Below are positions 25,589 through 36,750 of a DNA stretch of 64,000 nt, in pieces (position 1 is the first letter of the stretch; the number at the start of each line of letters is the position of its first letter). The stretch comes from Terriglobia bacterium. GTDB lineage: Bacteria > Acidobacteriota > Polarisedimenticolia > Polarisedimenticolales > JAIQFR01. The DNA is taken from NCBI GenBank assembly GCA_020073205.1, contig JAIQFR010000008.1:1-64000 (forward strand), read 5' to 3'. Below the pieces are notes generated by a model. It worked only from the letters and a program-made list of their open reading frames with translations, ran no database searches and had not been told where the DNA came from. The position numbers were made by a program, and so were the translations under genes.

Positions 25589-26119
25589 ATGGACGTGATG
25601 GAAGCGATCCGGCGCCGACGAAGCGTTCGGGAGTACCGCAGCGACCCGATCCCGGCGGACGTCCTGGAGCGCGTGACCGAGGCGCTCAGGCTCGCCCCCT
25701 CGGCCTGCAATTACCAGCCTTGGCGGTTCGTCCTCGTGACGGAGCCCAAGCTCCGGGCGGAGGTCGCGGCGGCCTGCCACGAGCAGTTGTTCGTGGCGGA
25801 GGCCCCGGTGGTCGTCGTGGGTTGCGCTCTGCCGGAGACGGCCTACAAGCGCATGGGCGAGCGTTGGAACAGCGCCGACGTGGACGTCGCCGTCGCGATC
25901 GACCATCTCACGCTCGCCGCGGTCGCGGAGGGACTCGGGACCTGCTGGATCGGCTCGTACGACGAGGGCGCGCTGAGGCGCTTGCTCGGCGTACCCGAGG
26001 AGGCGAAGATCGTGGCGCTGACCCCGCTGGGCTACCCGCGGCACCCATCCCTGCTCCAGGCGGTGAAGCCCGGCGACAGGAAGCCCCGGAGCGAGGTGTT
26101 CTCCTCCGACCACTGGTGA
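25589..26119 (+). CDS. FMN-dependent nitroreductase family protein
   Basis: A 176-residue member of the nitroreductase fold. RRRSVREY (residues 9-16) and LAPSACNYQPWRF bind FMN, and AAVAEGLGTCWIGSY is the second FMN region. It should reduce quinones, nitro-aromatics or another electron acceptor with NAD(P)H as a dimer. It follows the RmlC-like gene by 13 bases and is probably co-transcribed; no functional link is evident. Confidence 0.9.
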   Translation: MDVMEAIRRRRSVREYRSDPIPADVLERVTEALRLAPSACNYQPWRFVLVTEPKLRAEVAAACHEQLFVAEAPVVVVGCALPETAYKRMGERWNSADVDVAVAIDHLTLAAVAEGLGTCWIGSYDEGALRRLLGVPEEAKIVALTPLGYPRHPSLLQAVKPGDRKPRSEVFSSDHW

Positions 26120-26133
26120 GCGGCGGTTCCCCG

Positions 26134-26868
26134 TTAAGGGTGCTGCTGCTCCTGCCGCATCCTCGCGAGCGGGTCGAATGGGGCCTCGCGGTAGCCGGCG
26201 GGCGGATCGTAGGTCCCGGTCGGAGGGGCCTTCTCCTCGACCGATAGCAGCTCCTGGCTCCGCTTGAAGGCCGACCCGGCCATGGACGTCTCGGTGAGTA
26301 CCGAGATTCCCTCGATCTTGTCCATCTCGGCGGCCATTTGGGCCGCGCCGGGGAACATCGAGCTGACGTCCCGGCTCAAGGCCTTGAACGCGGCGGCGTC
26401 GACCTTGAGGTCCGTGGTCGTCCAGACCGTGACGTTCAGCTTCATGCCCGTCGCGGTCGACAGGGCCACCGCGTACTTTCGGACGTTCCAGCCCCGGATC
26501 TTCTTCCGCTCGTCGGTGGGCGTCACCTTGACGTCCATCTTCATACCGGCGATCAGCTGGTCCAGCATCGGGCGTTGGTCCGCCGGCACCCGCTTGGCGA
26601 GGTCCACCGGAAGGGGGACCACGCTGTAGGTCTTCTCCTGATGATCGATGAAGAGCGCTTTCTTCTCCACGGCGAGGATGATCTGCGTGGCTTCGTCGCC
26701 GTCGTGGCGGAGCTTGCCAGGGCCCATCCAGACCGTCTCCTTCGACTCCTGCTTTTCGGAGCCGACGCCGCTCGTGGACGCCGAGATGGTGAACAGGGTG
26801 TCCGCGGCGGCCACCGTGAGCGACGCGGCAAGGACGGCCCCGAGGACCAGAGCGCGGAACGGCCTCAT
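26134..26868 (-). CDS. Secreted DUF4412-like protein
   Basis: A 244-residue protein with a signal peptide (LVLGAVLAASLTVAAA). The mature part has the pattern of DUF4412-type periplasmic proteins: a strand-rich start with KQESKETVWMGPGKLRHD, then a residue run where lysine/threonine alternate and IRGWNVRKYAVAL. Likely a lipid-binding-like beta fold, but this is only inference. Function unknown. GGGAG precedes the ATG. Confidence 0.65.
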   Translation of the reverse strand: MRPFRALVLGAVLAASLTVAAADTLFTISASTSGVGSEKQESKETVWMGPGKLRHDGDEATQIILAVEKKALFIDHQEKTYSVVPLPVDLAKRVPADQRPMLDQLIAGMKMDVKVTPTDERKKIRGWNVRKYAVALSTATGMKLNVTVWTTTDLKVDAAAFKALSRDVSSMFPGAAQMAAEMDKIEGISVLTETSMAGSAFKRSQELLSVEEKAPPTGTYDPPAGYREAPFDPLARMRQEQQHP

Positions 26869-26951
26869 GGAAGCTCCCCTCGAGCCCGGGCGACCGAACG
26901 GGGTGCTCCGTCGACGCCGAGCGCGACCCCTCCGAGGCTAGCGCGCGGGCG

Positions 26952-26995
26952 CGGCGGGGTCAACGCGACCGCGGCGCGACGGCGGCGTTGACCCC
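26952..26995 (-). terminator. 13-bp perfect inverted repeat downstream of the PD40 gene
   Basis: GCGGGGTCAACGC (26952-26964) and GCGTTGACCCCGC (26983-26995) are perfect complements with an 18-base loop. It lies 33 bases past the stop of the PD40 gene on the minus strand and before the next gene's leader. There is no T run, so a terminator role is inferred from position; an operator for the following gene is an alternative. Confidence 0.45.
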
Positions 26996-27027
26996 GCGGG
27001 TCCTATCCGGTTCCGTCCGGCAGCGCT

Positions 27028-28710
27028 CTACGAGCGGGGCCTGCGGGGCGGCTTCCGTTCCTGGCTCCCCGGCAGTCCTCGGCCGCTGGCATCGTGCGGA
27101 ACGAGGACGAGGGCGCGGGCGCTCGCCGCGTTTCCCGCGCCGTCCGTCGCCGTGTAAACGATCGTGTAGACCCGGCCCGCCCCGCTGCCCGCCCGCTCCG
27201 CCCGGAGCAGCACGTCGAGGTCGGGACCGCCGATGTCCGCTCCCTGGATGTCGTTGACGGTGTGACCGTCCCCCTCGCCGCGGGCGTCGTCGGGCTCGCT
27301 GCTCGTGACCGAGGCGAGCGCCAGCGACGGCGTGCCGCAGGCATCGGAGACCGCGATCTTGGAGTGCACGGGGACCATTCCGTGGTCCGGCGGCCAGAGC
27401 ACCGAGGGATCCACGACCACCAGGATCCTGGGAGGCACGGTGTCACGGACGGTCCAGACGGCCTCGTCGGTGGCCGTCGCTCCCGCCTTGTCCGTGACCC
27501 GCAGCGTGACGACGTGCGTGCCCAGTGCGAGGGTGGTCTGCACGATCTCACCTTCGCCGATCAGCGCCTGTGCGGGCGCCCCGAAGTCGAGGAACCACTC
27601 GAACGATACGATGTCGTCGTCTGTCCCCGCCGTGGAGTCGGGGTCGGAGGATCGGGAGCCGTCGAGGGTCACGGCGGCGCCCTGCGCCGACGCGCACTCG
27701 GCGGCGGCGTCGGGCCCGGCGTCGGCCACGGGCGGTCGGTCGTCGTGAGTCTCGACCACCGGTTGCCAGTCGGGGCGCTCCTCGTCGAACCCGAAGGACG
27801 CCGAATCGCTCACCTCCATCCGGCTGTCCGGGTCGCCGAGGGCGATGCGGTAGACCGCCATGCTCCCGCCGCGGAACCCCGCGAACGCGAGCTCGCGTCC
27901 GTCCGGCGACCACCCCGGCTGGCGGTCGTCCGGCTCCGATCCGGCCACCGCCTCCTGGACGGAGCCGTCGGCGGCCATGACGAAGATGCGCGTCGAGCCG
28001 TCCTCTCGGTCGCTGTCGAAGGCGATCGAAGCGCCGTCGGGGGACCAGTCGGGAGAGGTGTCGGTGGAGAACGAGCTCGAGGTGAGATTCGACGGATCGG
28101 AGCCGTCGGAGCCCATGACGTAAATTTCGGAATCGCCGTCGCGGTCGGTTACGAAAGCGATCTTCGAACCGTCGGGGGAAAACGCCGGCTGGGTCTCATT
28201 GGCGTCGTCGGTCGCGGTCAGGCGGCGGAGGCCGGTTCCGGTCGCGGCGTTCGCGACCCAGATATCGTCATATCCGCTGACGGGATCGTTACGAGCGAAC
28301 GCGATCTCGAGGCCGTCCGGCGACCAGGCCGGGAAGTTGTCGCGGCTCGGGCTGGCGAGGAGCCGCCGCACGTTCGATCCGCCGGAATCCATCACCCAGA
28401 TCTCGAACGCCCCGGATCGATTCGAGGTGAAGGCGATCTTCGATCCGTCGGGAGACCAGGCGGGCTGCCGATCCGTCACGGTGTTGTGCGTGAGCAGCGT
28501 GACGCCGCTCCCCTCGGGCGCCATCGTCACGATCTCCCAGTCGCCGTCGCGGAGGGTCTCCGCCGCGATCCGGCCGTTGGTTCCGGGGAAGGCGGCGCGG
28601 CCCGCGGTCGCCAGGAACGGTGCGAGGCACAGCAAGGCCGGTAGCGCGCGCACCGCGAGGCGGACGGCGACGCGGCGGCCCGGGGGTAGGGGTCGTTTCT
28701 CGTCCTTCAT
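27028..28710 (-). CDS. Secreted PD40/TolB-like propeller protein with PKD- and HYR-like domains
   Basis: A 560-residue exported protein. The ATG at 28710 (AGGAGG before it) opens a signal peptide (LPALLCLAPFLATAGRA). Residues 40-315 are PD40 blades in tandem (AWSPDGSKIAFTSNRSGAFE, then close copies with SPDG/IAF). Residues 325-430 form a PKD-like domain (PVADAGPDAAAECASAQGAA) and 430-545 a HYR-like domain (PPRILVVVDPSVLWPPDHGM). The last 25 residues are basic and proline-rich. No catalytic residues are seen. It probably binds ligands outside the cell. Confidence 0.85.
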   Translation of the reverse strand: MKDEKRPLPPGRRVAVRLAVRALPALLCLAPFLATAGRAAFPGTNGRIAAETLRDGDWEIVTMAPEGSGVTLLTHNTVTDRQPAWSPDGSKIAFTSNRSGAFEIWVMDSGGSNVRRLLASPSRDNFPAWSPDGLEIAFARNDPVSGYDDIWVANAATGTGLRRLTATDDANETQPAFSPDGSKIAFVTDRDGDSEIYVMGSDGSDPSNLTSSSFSTDTSPDWSPDGASIAFDSDREDGSTRIFVMAADGSVQEAVAGSEPDDRQPGWSPDGRELAFAGFRGGSMAVYRIALGDPDSRMEVSDSASFGFDEERPDWQPVVETHDDRPPVADAGPDAAAECASAQGAAVTLDGSRSSDPDSTAGTDDDIVSFEWFLDFGAPAQALIGEGEIVQTTLALGTHVVTLRVTDKAGATATDEAVWTVRDTVPPRILVVVDPSVLWPPDHGMVPVHSKIAVSDACGTPSLALASVTSSEPDDARGEGDGHTVNDIQGADIGGPDLDVLLRAERAGSGAGRVYTIVYTATDGAGNAASARALVLVPHDASGRGLPGSQERKPPRRPRS

Positions 28711-29082
28711 GGCGTTCCTCCTGGCGCAGGGTTCCTGCGGGTATTGCGATCGCGTTGTCGCCGTCCCGGATTCCGTCATCCATCGACCGGGATCGGGGCC
28801 CACGTGCATTCTCCGGCGGCGCCGATTTCATCAGCGGGTGCTCCGCCGACGGGAGGATTACAGCACGATTCGTACCTCGGAGATCACCGGATCGCAATCG
28901 GCGGGCGGAGGGCGGCAGAATCCGGAAAACGACGCGCGTCGGCGCCGGAGGCGGGTCGTCACCGCGATCCCGAGGAGGCCGAGAAGCACGACAAGCGCCG
29001 CCGTCGCCCGAATCGGGTATGCTTCGCCACCGCCCGACGGGAAGGTCCACCCCGTGCGGGGCGCATCGAGGGAGGCGACCCG
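28711..29082. other. 372-base divergent intergenic region
   Basis: No gene with support lies here. CCCGAATCGGG (29007-29017) is an 11-base palindrome directly in front of TATGCT (29018-29023), which could be operator and -10 of the SSS gene. On the minus strand, a frame ending at 28858 encodes a short hydrophobic stretch followed by four arginines (see findings). No other signal is clear. Confidence 0.4.
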
Positions 29083-30609
29083 ATGGACAGAACGTACGTC
29101 TTCGCGGCGACGATCCTGATCTATTTCGGGGTCCTGACGACGCTCAACGTCCTCCGGGCCAGGAAGGTCAGGACCCAGGACGACATGATGGTCGCGGGGC
29201 GTACCTTGAGCCTCTGGGTCATCGTCTTCACGCTGATCTGCACCTGGATCGGCTCGGGAACGTTCATCGCCGGCGCGGAGTACGCTTACTACGCGGGGTG
29301 GTCCGCGGTGTGGATGCCCGCCGGGGCGTGGATCGGCATCCTCGTCATCTACTTCCTCGCCGCGAAGATCCGCACCTTCGGCCAGTACACCGTCGGCGAC
29401 ATCCTGGAGGTGCGCTACGGCAGGTTCGCCCGGCTGTTCGGCGCCGTCGCCATCGTGATCTCGTTCACGACCATCGTCGCGTACCAGTTCCGCGCCGGAG
29501 GGTACATCCTGAACGTGTTGAGCGACGGCCGGATCTCCGTGGAGTGGGGGCAGTTGGCGGCGGCGGCGTTCGTGATCCTGTTCACCGCCCTCGGCGGGAT
29601 GGTGGCGGTCGCGTACACCGACCTCCCCAACGGGATCGTGATCGTCCTGGCGTGCCTCGTCTCGGTCCCGTTCGTGGTCCTGGCCGCGGGGGGGTGGTCC
29701 CACGCGGCAGAGGTCCTTCCCGCGACGCACTTCGCGACGTTCTCGGCGGACTTCGGGCACTTCCCGGCGCTCACCGCCCTCGGTTACGCGTTCTCGACGC
29801 TCCTCCTCCTCATGGGCATCCAGTCCATGTACCAGAAGTTCTACGCGGCGAGGAGCGCGGTCGAGGCGCGCGCGGCGGTGGGGGTGTGGATCGTCGGGAC
29901 GATCGTGGTCGAGGTCGTGGTGATCGTGATCGCCGTCTACGCGTCGAGCTACAACGCGGAGCACGCGCTCTCGTGGGACGCGAGGGCGATGGTGCTCCAG
30001 GCCGCGCGCAGGATGGTCCCCCTTCCCGTCGGGGTGCTCCTCCTGGGGGCCGCGTGCGCGGTGGTGATCTCGACGGGCATGAACTACCTCCTGTCCCCCA
30101 GCACGAACGTCATGCGGGACGTCTACCAGCGATTCCTGAGGCCGGACGCCGACCCGCGCAGGATGGTGGCGCTCCAGAAGATCGTCGTGGTGGCCATCGG
30201 CTTCCTGGCGTTCCTGATGATCTTCGTCCCCACGATCCTGAAGTCGAACATCTCCGTGCTCCAGTACAGCTACTTCGCCTACACGATCTACGGCGTCGCC
30301 ATCACCCCCGCCCTGCTCGCGGCGCTGACCTGGCGGCGCGCGACGCGCGTGGGAGGGCTGCTGTCCATCGTGCTGGGCACGCTGGCCACCCTGTTCTTCG
30401 AGGTGGTGTTCCCCTACGCGTGGCCGCGAGCGATGCTCGGCGCGCCGAACGCCGCCGCGACGGGAGTCTTCGGGAAGGCCCCCTGGGGGGTTCCCGGGAT
30501 CTTCTTCTCCTTCGCGCTCTCGATGGCGGGGCTCGTGATCGGCTCGTACCTCTCCCCGCCGCCCAAGCAGGAGGAGCTGGAGCCTTTCTTCGGAAAGGCC
30601 GTGCGCTGA
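29083..30609 (+). CDS. Sodium:solute symporter, SSS family
   Basis: A 508-residue inner-membrane transporter of the PutP/PanF family. GGGAGG lies ten bases before the ATG at 29083. About 13 TM segments can be traced, with DDMMVAGRTLSLWVIV after TM1, IGSGTFIAGAEYAYYAGWSA in TM2-3, and GTGMNYLLSPSTNVMRDVYQ-like IS.TGMNYLLSPSTNVMRD in the core. Substrate unknown. It is not preceded by a riboswitch, unlike the symporter at the window start. Confidence 0.93.
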   Translation: MDRTYVFAATILIYFGVLTTLNVLRARKVRTQDDMMVAGRTLSLWVIVFTLICTWIGSGTFIAGAEYAYYAGWSAVWMPAGAWIGILVIYFLAAKIRTFGQYTVGDILEVRYGRFARLFGAVAIVISFTTIVAYQFRAGGYILNVLSDGRISVEWGQLAAAAFVILFTALGGMVAVAYTDLPNGIVIVLACLVSVPFVVLAAGGWSHAAEVLPATHFATFSADFGHFPALTALGYAFSTLLLLMGIQSMYQKFYAARSAVEARAAVGVWIVGTIVVEVVVIVIAVYASSYNAEHALSWDARAMVLQAARRMVPLPVGVLLLGAACAVVISTGMNYLLSPSTNVMRDVYQRFLRPDADPRRMVALQKIVVVAIGFLAFLMIFVPTILKSNISVLQYSYFAYTIYGVAITPALLAALTWRRATRVGGLLSIVLGTLATLFFEVVFPYAWPRAMLGAPNAAATGVFGKAPWGVPGIFFSFALSMAGLVIGSYLSPPPKQEELEPFFGKAVR

Positions 30610-30618
30610 GCCGAGGAG

Positions 30619-31374
30619 TTAACGCGGGCGGAGCCGAAGAGTCCGCCGCACCTCAGGCGCGGCGGGCTCGCAGGGCGAGCCGTCGAGGTAGCGCATCGCG
30701 GCGGAGTCGCCGGCGACCTCGACGAGCGTACGGCTCACCGTTCGGGCCTCGGGGCGGTGCATGCAGACCGAGAGCGGGCCGCGCTCCGGTTCGTGCGAAG
30801 TGAGCCACCGCGCGAGGTCCACCGCGCCGGGCCCGGCCGGCGCCGCGAGGAGCCGCTGCCAGGAACGCCGCCGCGCGCGCTCCGCTGCGCCCTGGTCGTA
30901 CCCCGACGAGACGAACAAGGCGGGCCGATCCTCGTCGTCCCAGTAGGCGGAGAGGCCGTTCCATCGGAGTCGAGAGGCCCGGGCCCGGCGGCCTCTCGTT
31001 CCGGGCTGGACGGCCACCAGGTGGAAGGCGCGGACCTCGCGGAGATCCGCGGTGCGGGGCGCGAGCCGGGCCTCGAGGTCGTCCACCGAGCGGGCGTCGA
31101 GCACGCTCCAGACGATGCGGCCGCGGCTGGTGGGCGAGGCGGGCAGCCGGGCCGGGTCCCGCTCCTCCGCGTTCAGGAGGCAGACGGTCAATCCGGCATC
31201 GTTCACGCCGATCCAAGACCCTCCGCCGTCCGGGTCGAAGGGCGCGAGGAACGCCGCGTCCCGGCGACGCCGTCGGCGAGGCGGGAGCCCGCGCGAGCGC
31301 CGGGCGCTCTCGTCCCGGTTGTGGCCCAGGACGTAGCCTCCGTCGCCGGACGGCAGGAACACGACGGTGCACAT
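30619..31374 (-). CDS. NRDE family protein (TANGO2-like)
   Basis: A 251-residue protein starting MCTVVF, with Cys2 as the probable N-terminal nucleophile, and GHNRDES giving the family its name. The family spans bacteria to man (TANGO2) and has no settled reaction; recent work connects it with heme or lipid handling. GGSWIGVNDAGLTVCLLN is the next conserved block. A -10-like TAGAAT (31418-31413) lies about 40 bases upstream. It ends ten bases from the convergent SSS gene. Confidence 0.85.
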   Translation of the reverse strand: MCTVVFLPSGDGGYVLGHNRDESARRSRGLPPRRRRRRDAAFLAPFDPDGGGSWIGVNDAGLTVCLLNAEERDPARLPASPTSRGRIVWSVLDARSVDDLEARLAPRTADLREVRAFHLVAVQPGTRGRRARASRLRWNGLSAYWDDEDRPALFVSSGYDQGAAERARRRSWQRLLAAPAGPGAVDLARWLTSHEPERGPLSVCMHRPEARTVSRTLVEVAGDSAAMRYLDGSPCEPAAPEVRRTLRLRPR

Positions 31375-31457
31375 CGCGCTTTCCCCGGAGGGCCCGCGGG
31401 CCGACCGATGCTATTCTAGCGGCATCCGGGGCTCGCGGTTTCGAGGGGGTCGACGCG

Positions 31458-33131
31458 ATGAAGAGAACGCTCCAGATCCGAACCGCCGACGGCGGACGAC
31501 AGACGGTGCCGCTCGACGGCGACAAGCTGGCCCTCGGCCGCGCCCACGAGAACGAGCTTCACTTCCCCGACGACACGAGCCTGTCCCGCCGTCACCTGTT
31601 GCTGGAACGGACCGGCGACGACTGGACGGTCCGCGACTTGGGGAGCAAGAACGGGACGTTCGTCAACGGAGAGCGGCTCTCGGAGTCGCATCGACTGACG
31701 CCGGGCGACCGCATCGCTGCGGGCCATCTCACCCTGGCGTTCGAGGACCCGCTGGGTGCGGCGGCGGGCGACGTGACGTTCTTCGCCGGGTCGGAGGCGG
31801 ATCTCCCTCCCAACGCGACCATCATCTCGAACCTCGAGGGCGCGCTGTCCGGGGAGAGCACTCCGACCCAATCGGGGAAGCTCCAGGCCGCGGTCCGGAC
31901 CACGGGACCGAAAACCCCGTTCGACGACGCCGCGGTGACCGCGCTGATCCGCGCCGGACGAGAGCTGGCGATCCGTCGGCCCCTCCCGGAGCTGTTCCAC
32001 CTGATCCTCGACCTCTCGGTCGAGACCGTGAAAGCCGATCGAGGCGTGCTCCTGACCCTTGAGAAAGAGGGGCTCCTGGCGCGGGCGGCGCGAGGGGAGG
32101 GATTCAGGATCAGCACGGCGGTCCGCGATCGCGTGCTCCATTCGAGGCAGTCCCTCCTCGTCCGGGACACGAGCCTCGACGAGGCGCTCCGGAACAGGGT
32201 GAGCATCAGCGAGCAGAACGTGCGAACGCTGATGGCGGTTCCGCTCCAGACCGGCGACCGGGTGATCGGGCTGATCTACGTCGATTTCCCGGCTCTCGCC
32301 GCCGACCTCGCGCCCAGGGACCTCGACCTCCTCACCGTGCTCGCGAACGTCGCCGCGATCCGGATCGAGCAGGAGCGCCTGGCGCTCGTGGAGCTGGACG
32401 AGCACCGCCACGCCTTGGAGCTCGAGCAGGCTGCGGAGATCCAGCGGCGCCTCCTTCCCAACGACGCCCCCGCGGTCGAGGGGGCCGACCTCGCGGGGTT
32501 CAACACGTCGTGCCGGACGGTCGGCGGCGACTACTACGACTTCTTCCCGCTCACCGACGGCCGGGTCGCCGTGGTTCTGGCGGACGTATCGGGGAAAGGG
32601 CTGCCGGCGTCGCTGCTTATGGCCAGCCTTCAGGCGCGGGTGCAGGTGCTCCTGGAGGAGCCCGACGACCTGCCTCGTCTTATGTCCCGCCTCGACCGGA
32701 TGATGTCGAAGAGCTGCCCCGGCAACCGCTTCGTCACGATGTTCCTCTGCGTCCTCGACCCGAGGACCGGCGAGATGGCCTACTGCAACGCTGGGCACAA
32801 CCCGCCGCTCCTCGCCCGGGCGGAGGGGCAGGTGGAGCAGCTCCGCGGGGGGGGGACGGTCCTGGGGATGTTCCCGGACCTCGGCTACGAGGAAAAGCGA
32901 TGCCGGATGGAGCCGGGGGACCTCCTCACGCTGTTCAGCGACGGCGTGACCGAAGCGTCCAGCCCCGCCGACGAGGAATTCGGCGAGGAGCGGCTCGCGC
33001 GCCTGCTGGCGGGGGCCCGAGGGATCTCCGCCGAGGCCGTCCTGGACCTCATCGGCAAGACGCTCGCCGAATGGACCGCCGGCGCGCCCCCGACCGACGA
33101 CATCACGGTCGTCGCGATTCGCCGCTGCTGA
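31458..33131 (+). CDS. FHA-GAF-SpoIIE protein, PP2C-type serine phosphatase
   Basis: A 557-residue cytoplasmic regulator. FHA domain (about 15-95, LALGRAHENELHFPDDTSLS then SRRHLLLE) binds phosphothreonine. A GAF domain spans about 165-310. The C-terminal SpoIIE/PP2C domain (about 340-555) has DVSGKGLPASLLMA, GNRFVTMFLCVLD and the late TDDITVVAIR metal site. Such proteins control anti-anti-sigma cascades or reverse Ser/Thr kinase signalling; the FHA part links it to kinases like the one at 13994-16663. No SpoIIAA or RsbW homologue is close by. Confidence 0.93.
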   Translation: MKRTLQIRTADGGRQTVPLDGDKLALGRAHENELHFPDDTSLSRRHLLLERTGDDWTVRDLGSKNGTFVNGERLSESHRLTPGDRIAAGHLTLAFEDPLGAAAGDVTFFAGSEADLPPNATIISNLEGALSGESTPTQSGKLQAAVRTTGPKTPFDDAAVTALIRAGRELAIRRPLPELFHLILDLSVETVKADRGVLLTLEKEGLLARAARGEGFRISTAVRDRVLHSRQSLLVRDTSLDEALRNRVSISEQNVRTLMAVPLQTGDRVIGLIYVDFPALAADLAPRDLDLLTVLANVAAIRIEQERLALVELDEHRHALELEQAAEIQRRLLPNDAPAVEGADLAGFNTSCRTVGGDYYDFFPLTDGRVAVVLADVSGKGLPASLLMASLQARVQVLLEEPDDLPRLMSRLDRMMSKSCPGNRFVTMFLCVLDPRTGEMAYCNAGHNPPLLARAEGQVEQLRGGGTVLGMFPDLGYEEKRCRMEPGDLLTLFSDGVTEASSPADEEFGEERLARLLAGARGISAEAVLDLIGKTLAEWTAGAPPTDDITVVAIRRC

Positions 33132-34056
33132 TCTCCCCTTTCCTCCGGAGGATGCGGTCCAGCGTGTCGCGAACCCGATCCTCGTTCGCTCCACCCGCCG
33201 CGAGGGCCCGGCGGGCGAGCGATTCCGCCTCGTCCAACCGCGAGCCGTCCTGGAGGAGCAGCCAGGCGAGGTTGTTCAGCGCGTCGCGGTCCTCGGGCTC
33301 GATGGCGATCGCGCGGCGGTACGCCTCCTCCGCCTCCCGGAACTGTCCCGAGCGGGCCTCGGCGTTCCCGAGGTCGGTCCACGCCAGCCCCCAGCTCGGC
33401 CGCTCCGTCACGAGAGAGCGGTAGGCGGAGATCGCATCGTCGATGCTGCCGTAGGCCTCGAGTTCCACCGCCCGCGCGAGCCGATCCTCGGCGGAGGGGC
33501 GCCCGGGCCCCACGAGGAGCAGGGCGTGTCCGTCCGCGGCCCACCCGCGCTCGATCCGGTCCAGCGGGATCCAGCGAGGCGAGGCGTCGCCGAAGTGCAC
33601 TCGAAAGAGGCCGCGATCGGCGTCCACGCCGTCGGCGACCACGAAGTGGTGGACGTCGTGCCTCGTGCCGGGCGCGTCGAGCAATCGGAGCATGAGGATC
33701 GCAGGACGGCCCGCCTCCAAGGACTCTCGGACCTTCGCCGCGCTCCCCTCGATCAGCCGCGCCTCGAACCCGTGGGCGCGCGCCGCGAGGAGGAGGTCCA
33801 CGGAGAGAACGCCCCCGCCGGGGGCCTTCGGGAGTTCGGCGTCGAGCGTCTCAAGGTTGACCGGGTCGCCGAGGGCGTTCAGGACGGCGGAGAGGGCGCC
33901 GGCCCCGCAGCGGTCGGTCCCGAACACTCGATTCGGGACCCCCTGGACGATCCGGGCCCCTGGACTCGGAGGACGGGGCCGCGGCGTCATCGTCGCGCAG
34001 CCGGCGAGGGCCGCCGCCGGGAGGAGCATCGCCGCCGCCCGGGCCGGGCGGATCAT
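33103..34056 (-). CDS. PA2778-family cysteine peptidase lipoprotein with TPR repeats
   Basis: A 317-residue lipoprotein (signal ending LAGC, Cys20). The C39-like peptidase core has Cys in DRCGAGALSAVLNALGD (near residue 49) and His in DVHHFVVADG. The last 120 residues are TPR repeats (ELEAYGSIDDAISAYRSL ... AEEAYRRAIAIEPEDRDALN). The pairing with the upstream PA2779-like gene (TGATG overlap) is known from Pseudomonas. The 3' end overlaps the convergent phosphatase gene by 29 bases. Substrate unknown. Confidence 0.85.
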   Translation of the reverse strand: MIRPARAAAMLLPAAALAGCATMTPRPRPPSPGARIVQGVPNRVFGTDRCGAGALSAVLNALGDPVNLETLDAELPKAPGGGVLSVDLLLAARAHGFEARLIEGSAAKVRESLEAGRPAILMLRLLDAPGTRHDVHHFVVADGVDADRGLFRVHFGDASPRWIPLDRIERGWAADGHALLLVGPGRPSAEDRLARAVELEAYGSIDDAISAYRSLVTERPSWGLAWTDLGNAEARSGQFREAEEAYRRAIAIEPEDRDALNNLAWLLLQDGSRLDEAESLARRALAAGGANEDRVRDTLDRILRRKGEISSGESRRP

Positions 34057-34427
34057 CAGAAGATCGCGGCCAGGATCAGGACGCCGAGGAACACCGCGAG
34101 CAGCAGCCAGATGTACCGGGGGACTTCGGTTCCCGCCGCTTGGACCTGGTCGAGGTTCGCGGCGAGGGAGCGAAGGTCGTCGTCGGAAAGCCGGGCGAGG
34201 CGCTGCTCGACCTCCGGCGCCGTGAGCCCCGTTCCGGCCAGAGCCCGGGCCACGTCCCTCCGCGCCAGGAACGCGCGTACCGACGTCTCGTCGGCCGCCC
34301 GCCCGGCGGGCGCGGCGTCCGGCGCGGGTTTCGAAGGGATCGGAGCGGCGGAAGACGGAGCCGCGAGGGAGAGCAAGGTCGCGGCGAGGACGGCGAACAG
34401 GGTCGTTCTCGCAAGACGTTTCGTCAT
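34056..34427 (-). CDS. PA2779-family membrane protein
   Basis: A 123-residue protein beginning at ATG 34427 (GGAGGGG before it), not at the longer in-frame start. A signal peptide (LFAVLAATLLSLAAPSSA) is followed by a helical domain VRAFLARRDVARALAGTGLT with RLARLSDDDLRSLAANLDQ, and a C-terminal TM segment (YIWLLLAVFLGVLILAAIF). It lies directly upstream of, and shares a base with, the PA2778-like peptidase gene, as in the family's known arrangement. Confidence 0.85.
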   Translation of the reverse strand: MTKRLARTTLFAVLAATLLSLAAPSSAAPIPSKPAPDAAPAGRAADETSVRAFLARRDVARALAGTGLTAPEVEQRLARLSDDDLRSLAANLDQVQAAGTEVPRYIWLLLAVFLGVLILAAIF

Positions 34428-34561
34428 CGCGTCGCCCCTCCGTCGCGGCCTACCGGGAGCCGGTCCCGCCGCCGCGCCCATCCATCTTAGGCCGTTCGCC
34501 GCGTAAGACCAACGCCGCTCGCGGGCTCGCGGACGATCCGGGGCGCTCCGACCGAGCTCCC

Positions 34562-34598
34562 GGAAAGGAAAACGCCCGGCCCCTCGCGGGACCGGGCG
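34562..34598 (-). terminator. Rho-independent terminator of groESL
   Basis: Read on the minus strand, CGCCCGG and CCGGGCG pair with a further CCC/GGG inside and a short loop, then TTTTCCTTT follows. It lies 46 bases after the groEL stop. Confidence 0.85.
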
Positions 34599-34643
34599 CC
34601 GTCATGCGACGGGAGGAGGGCTGTTCCTCCCGGGGTGGCCGGA

Positions 34644-36667
<2,024 letters not shown>

Positions 36668-36723
36668 GTCCTTGACCTCCTTCTCCGTAAGTTACTCATT
36701 TTAAACGATTTGACTTCACAAAC

Positions 36724-36748
36724 TAGCACTCGTCAGCGACGAGTGCTG
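36724..36748. promoter_or_regulatory. CIRCE element (HrcA operator)
   Basis: TAGCACTC (36724-36731), nine bases, GAGTGCTG (36741-36748): the CIRCE inverted repeat with its fixed nine-base spacer. It overlaps the transcription start of groES. HrcA binding here represses the operon until heat shock. Confidence 0.95.
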
Positions 36749-36750
36749 TT

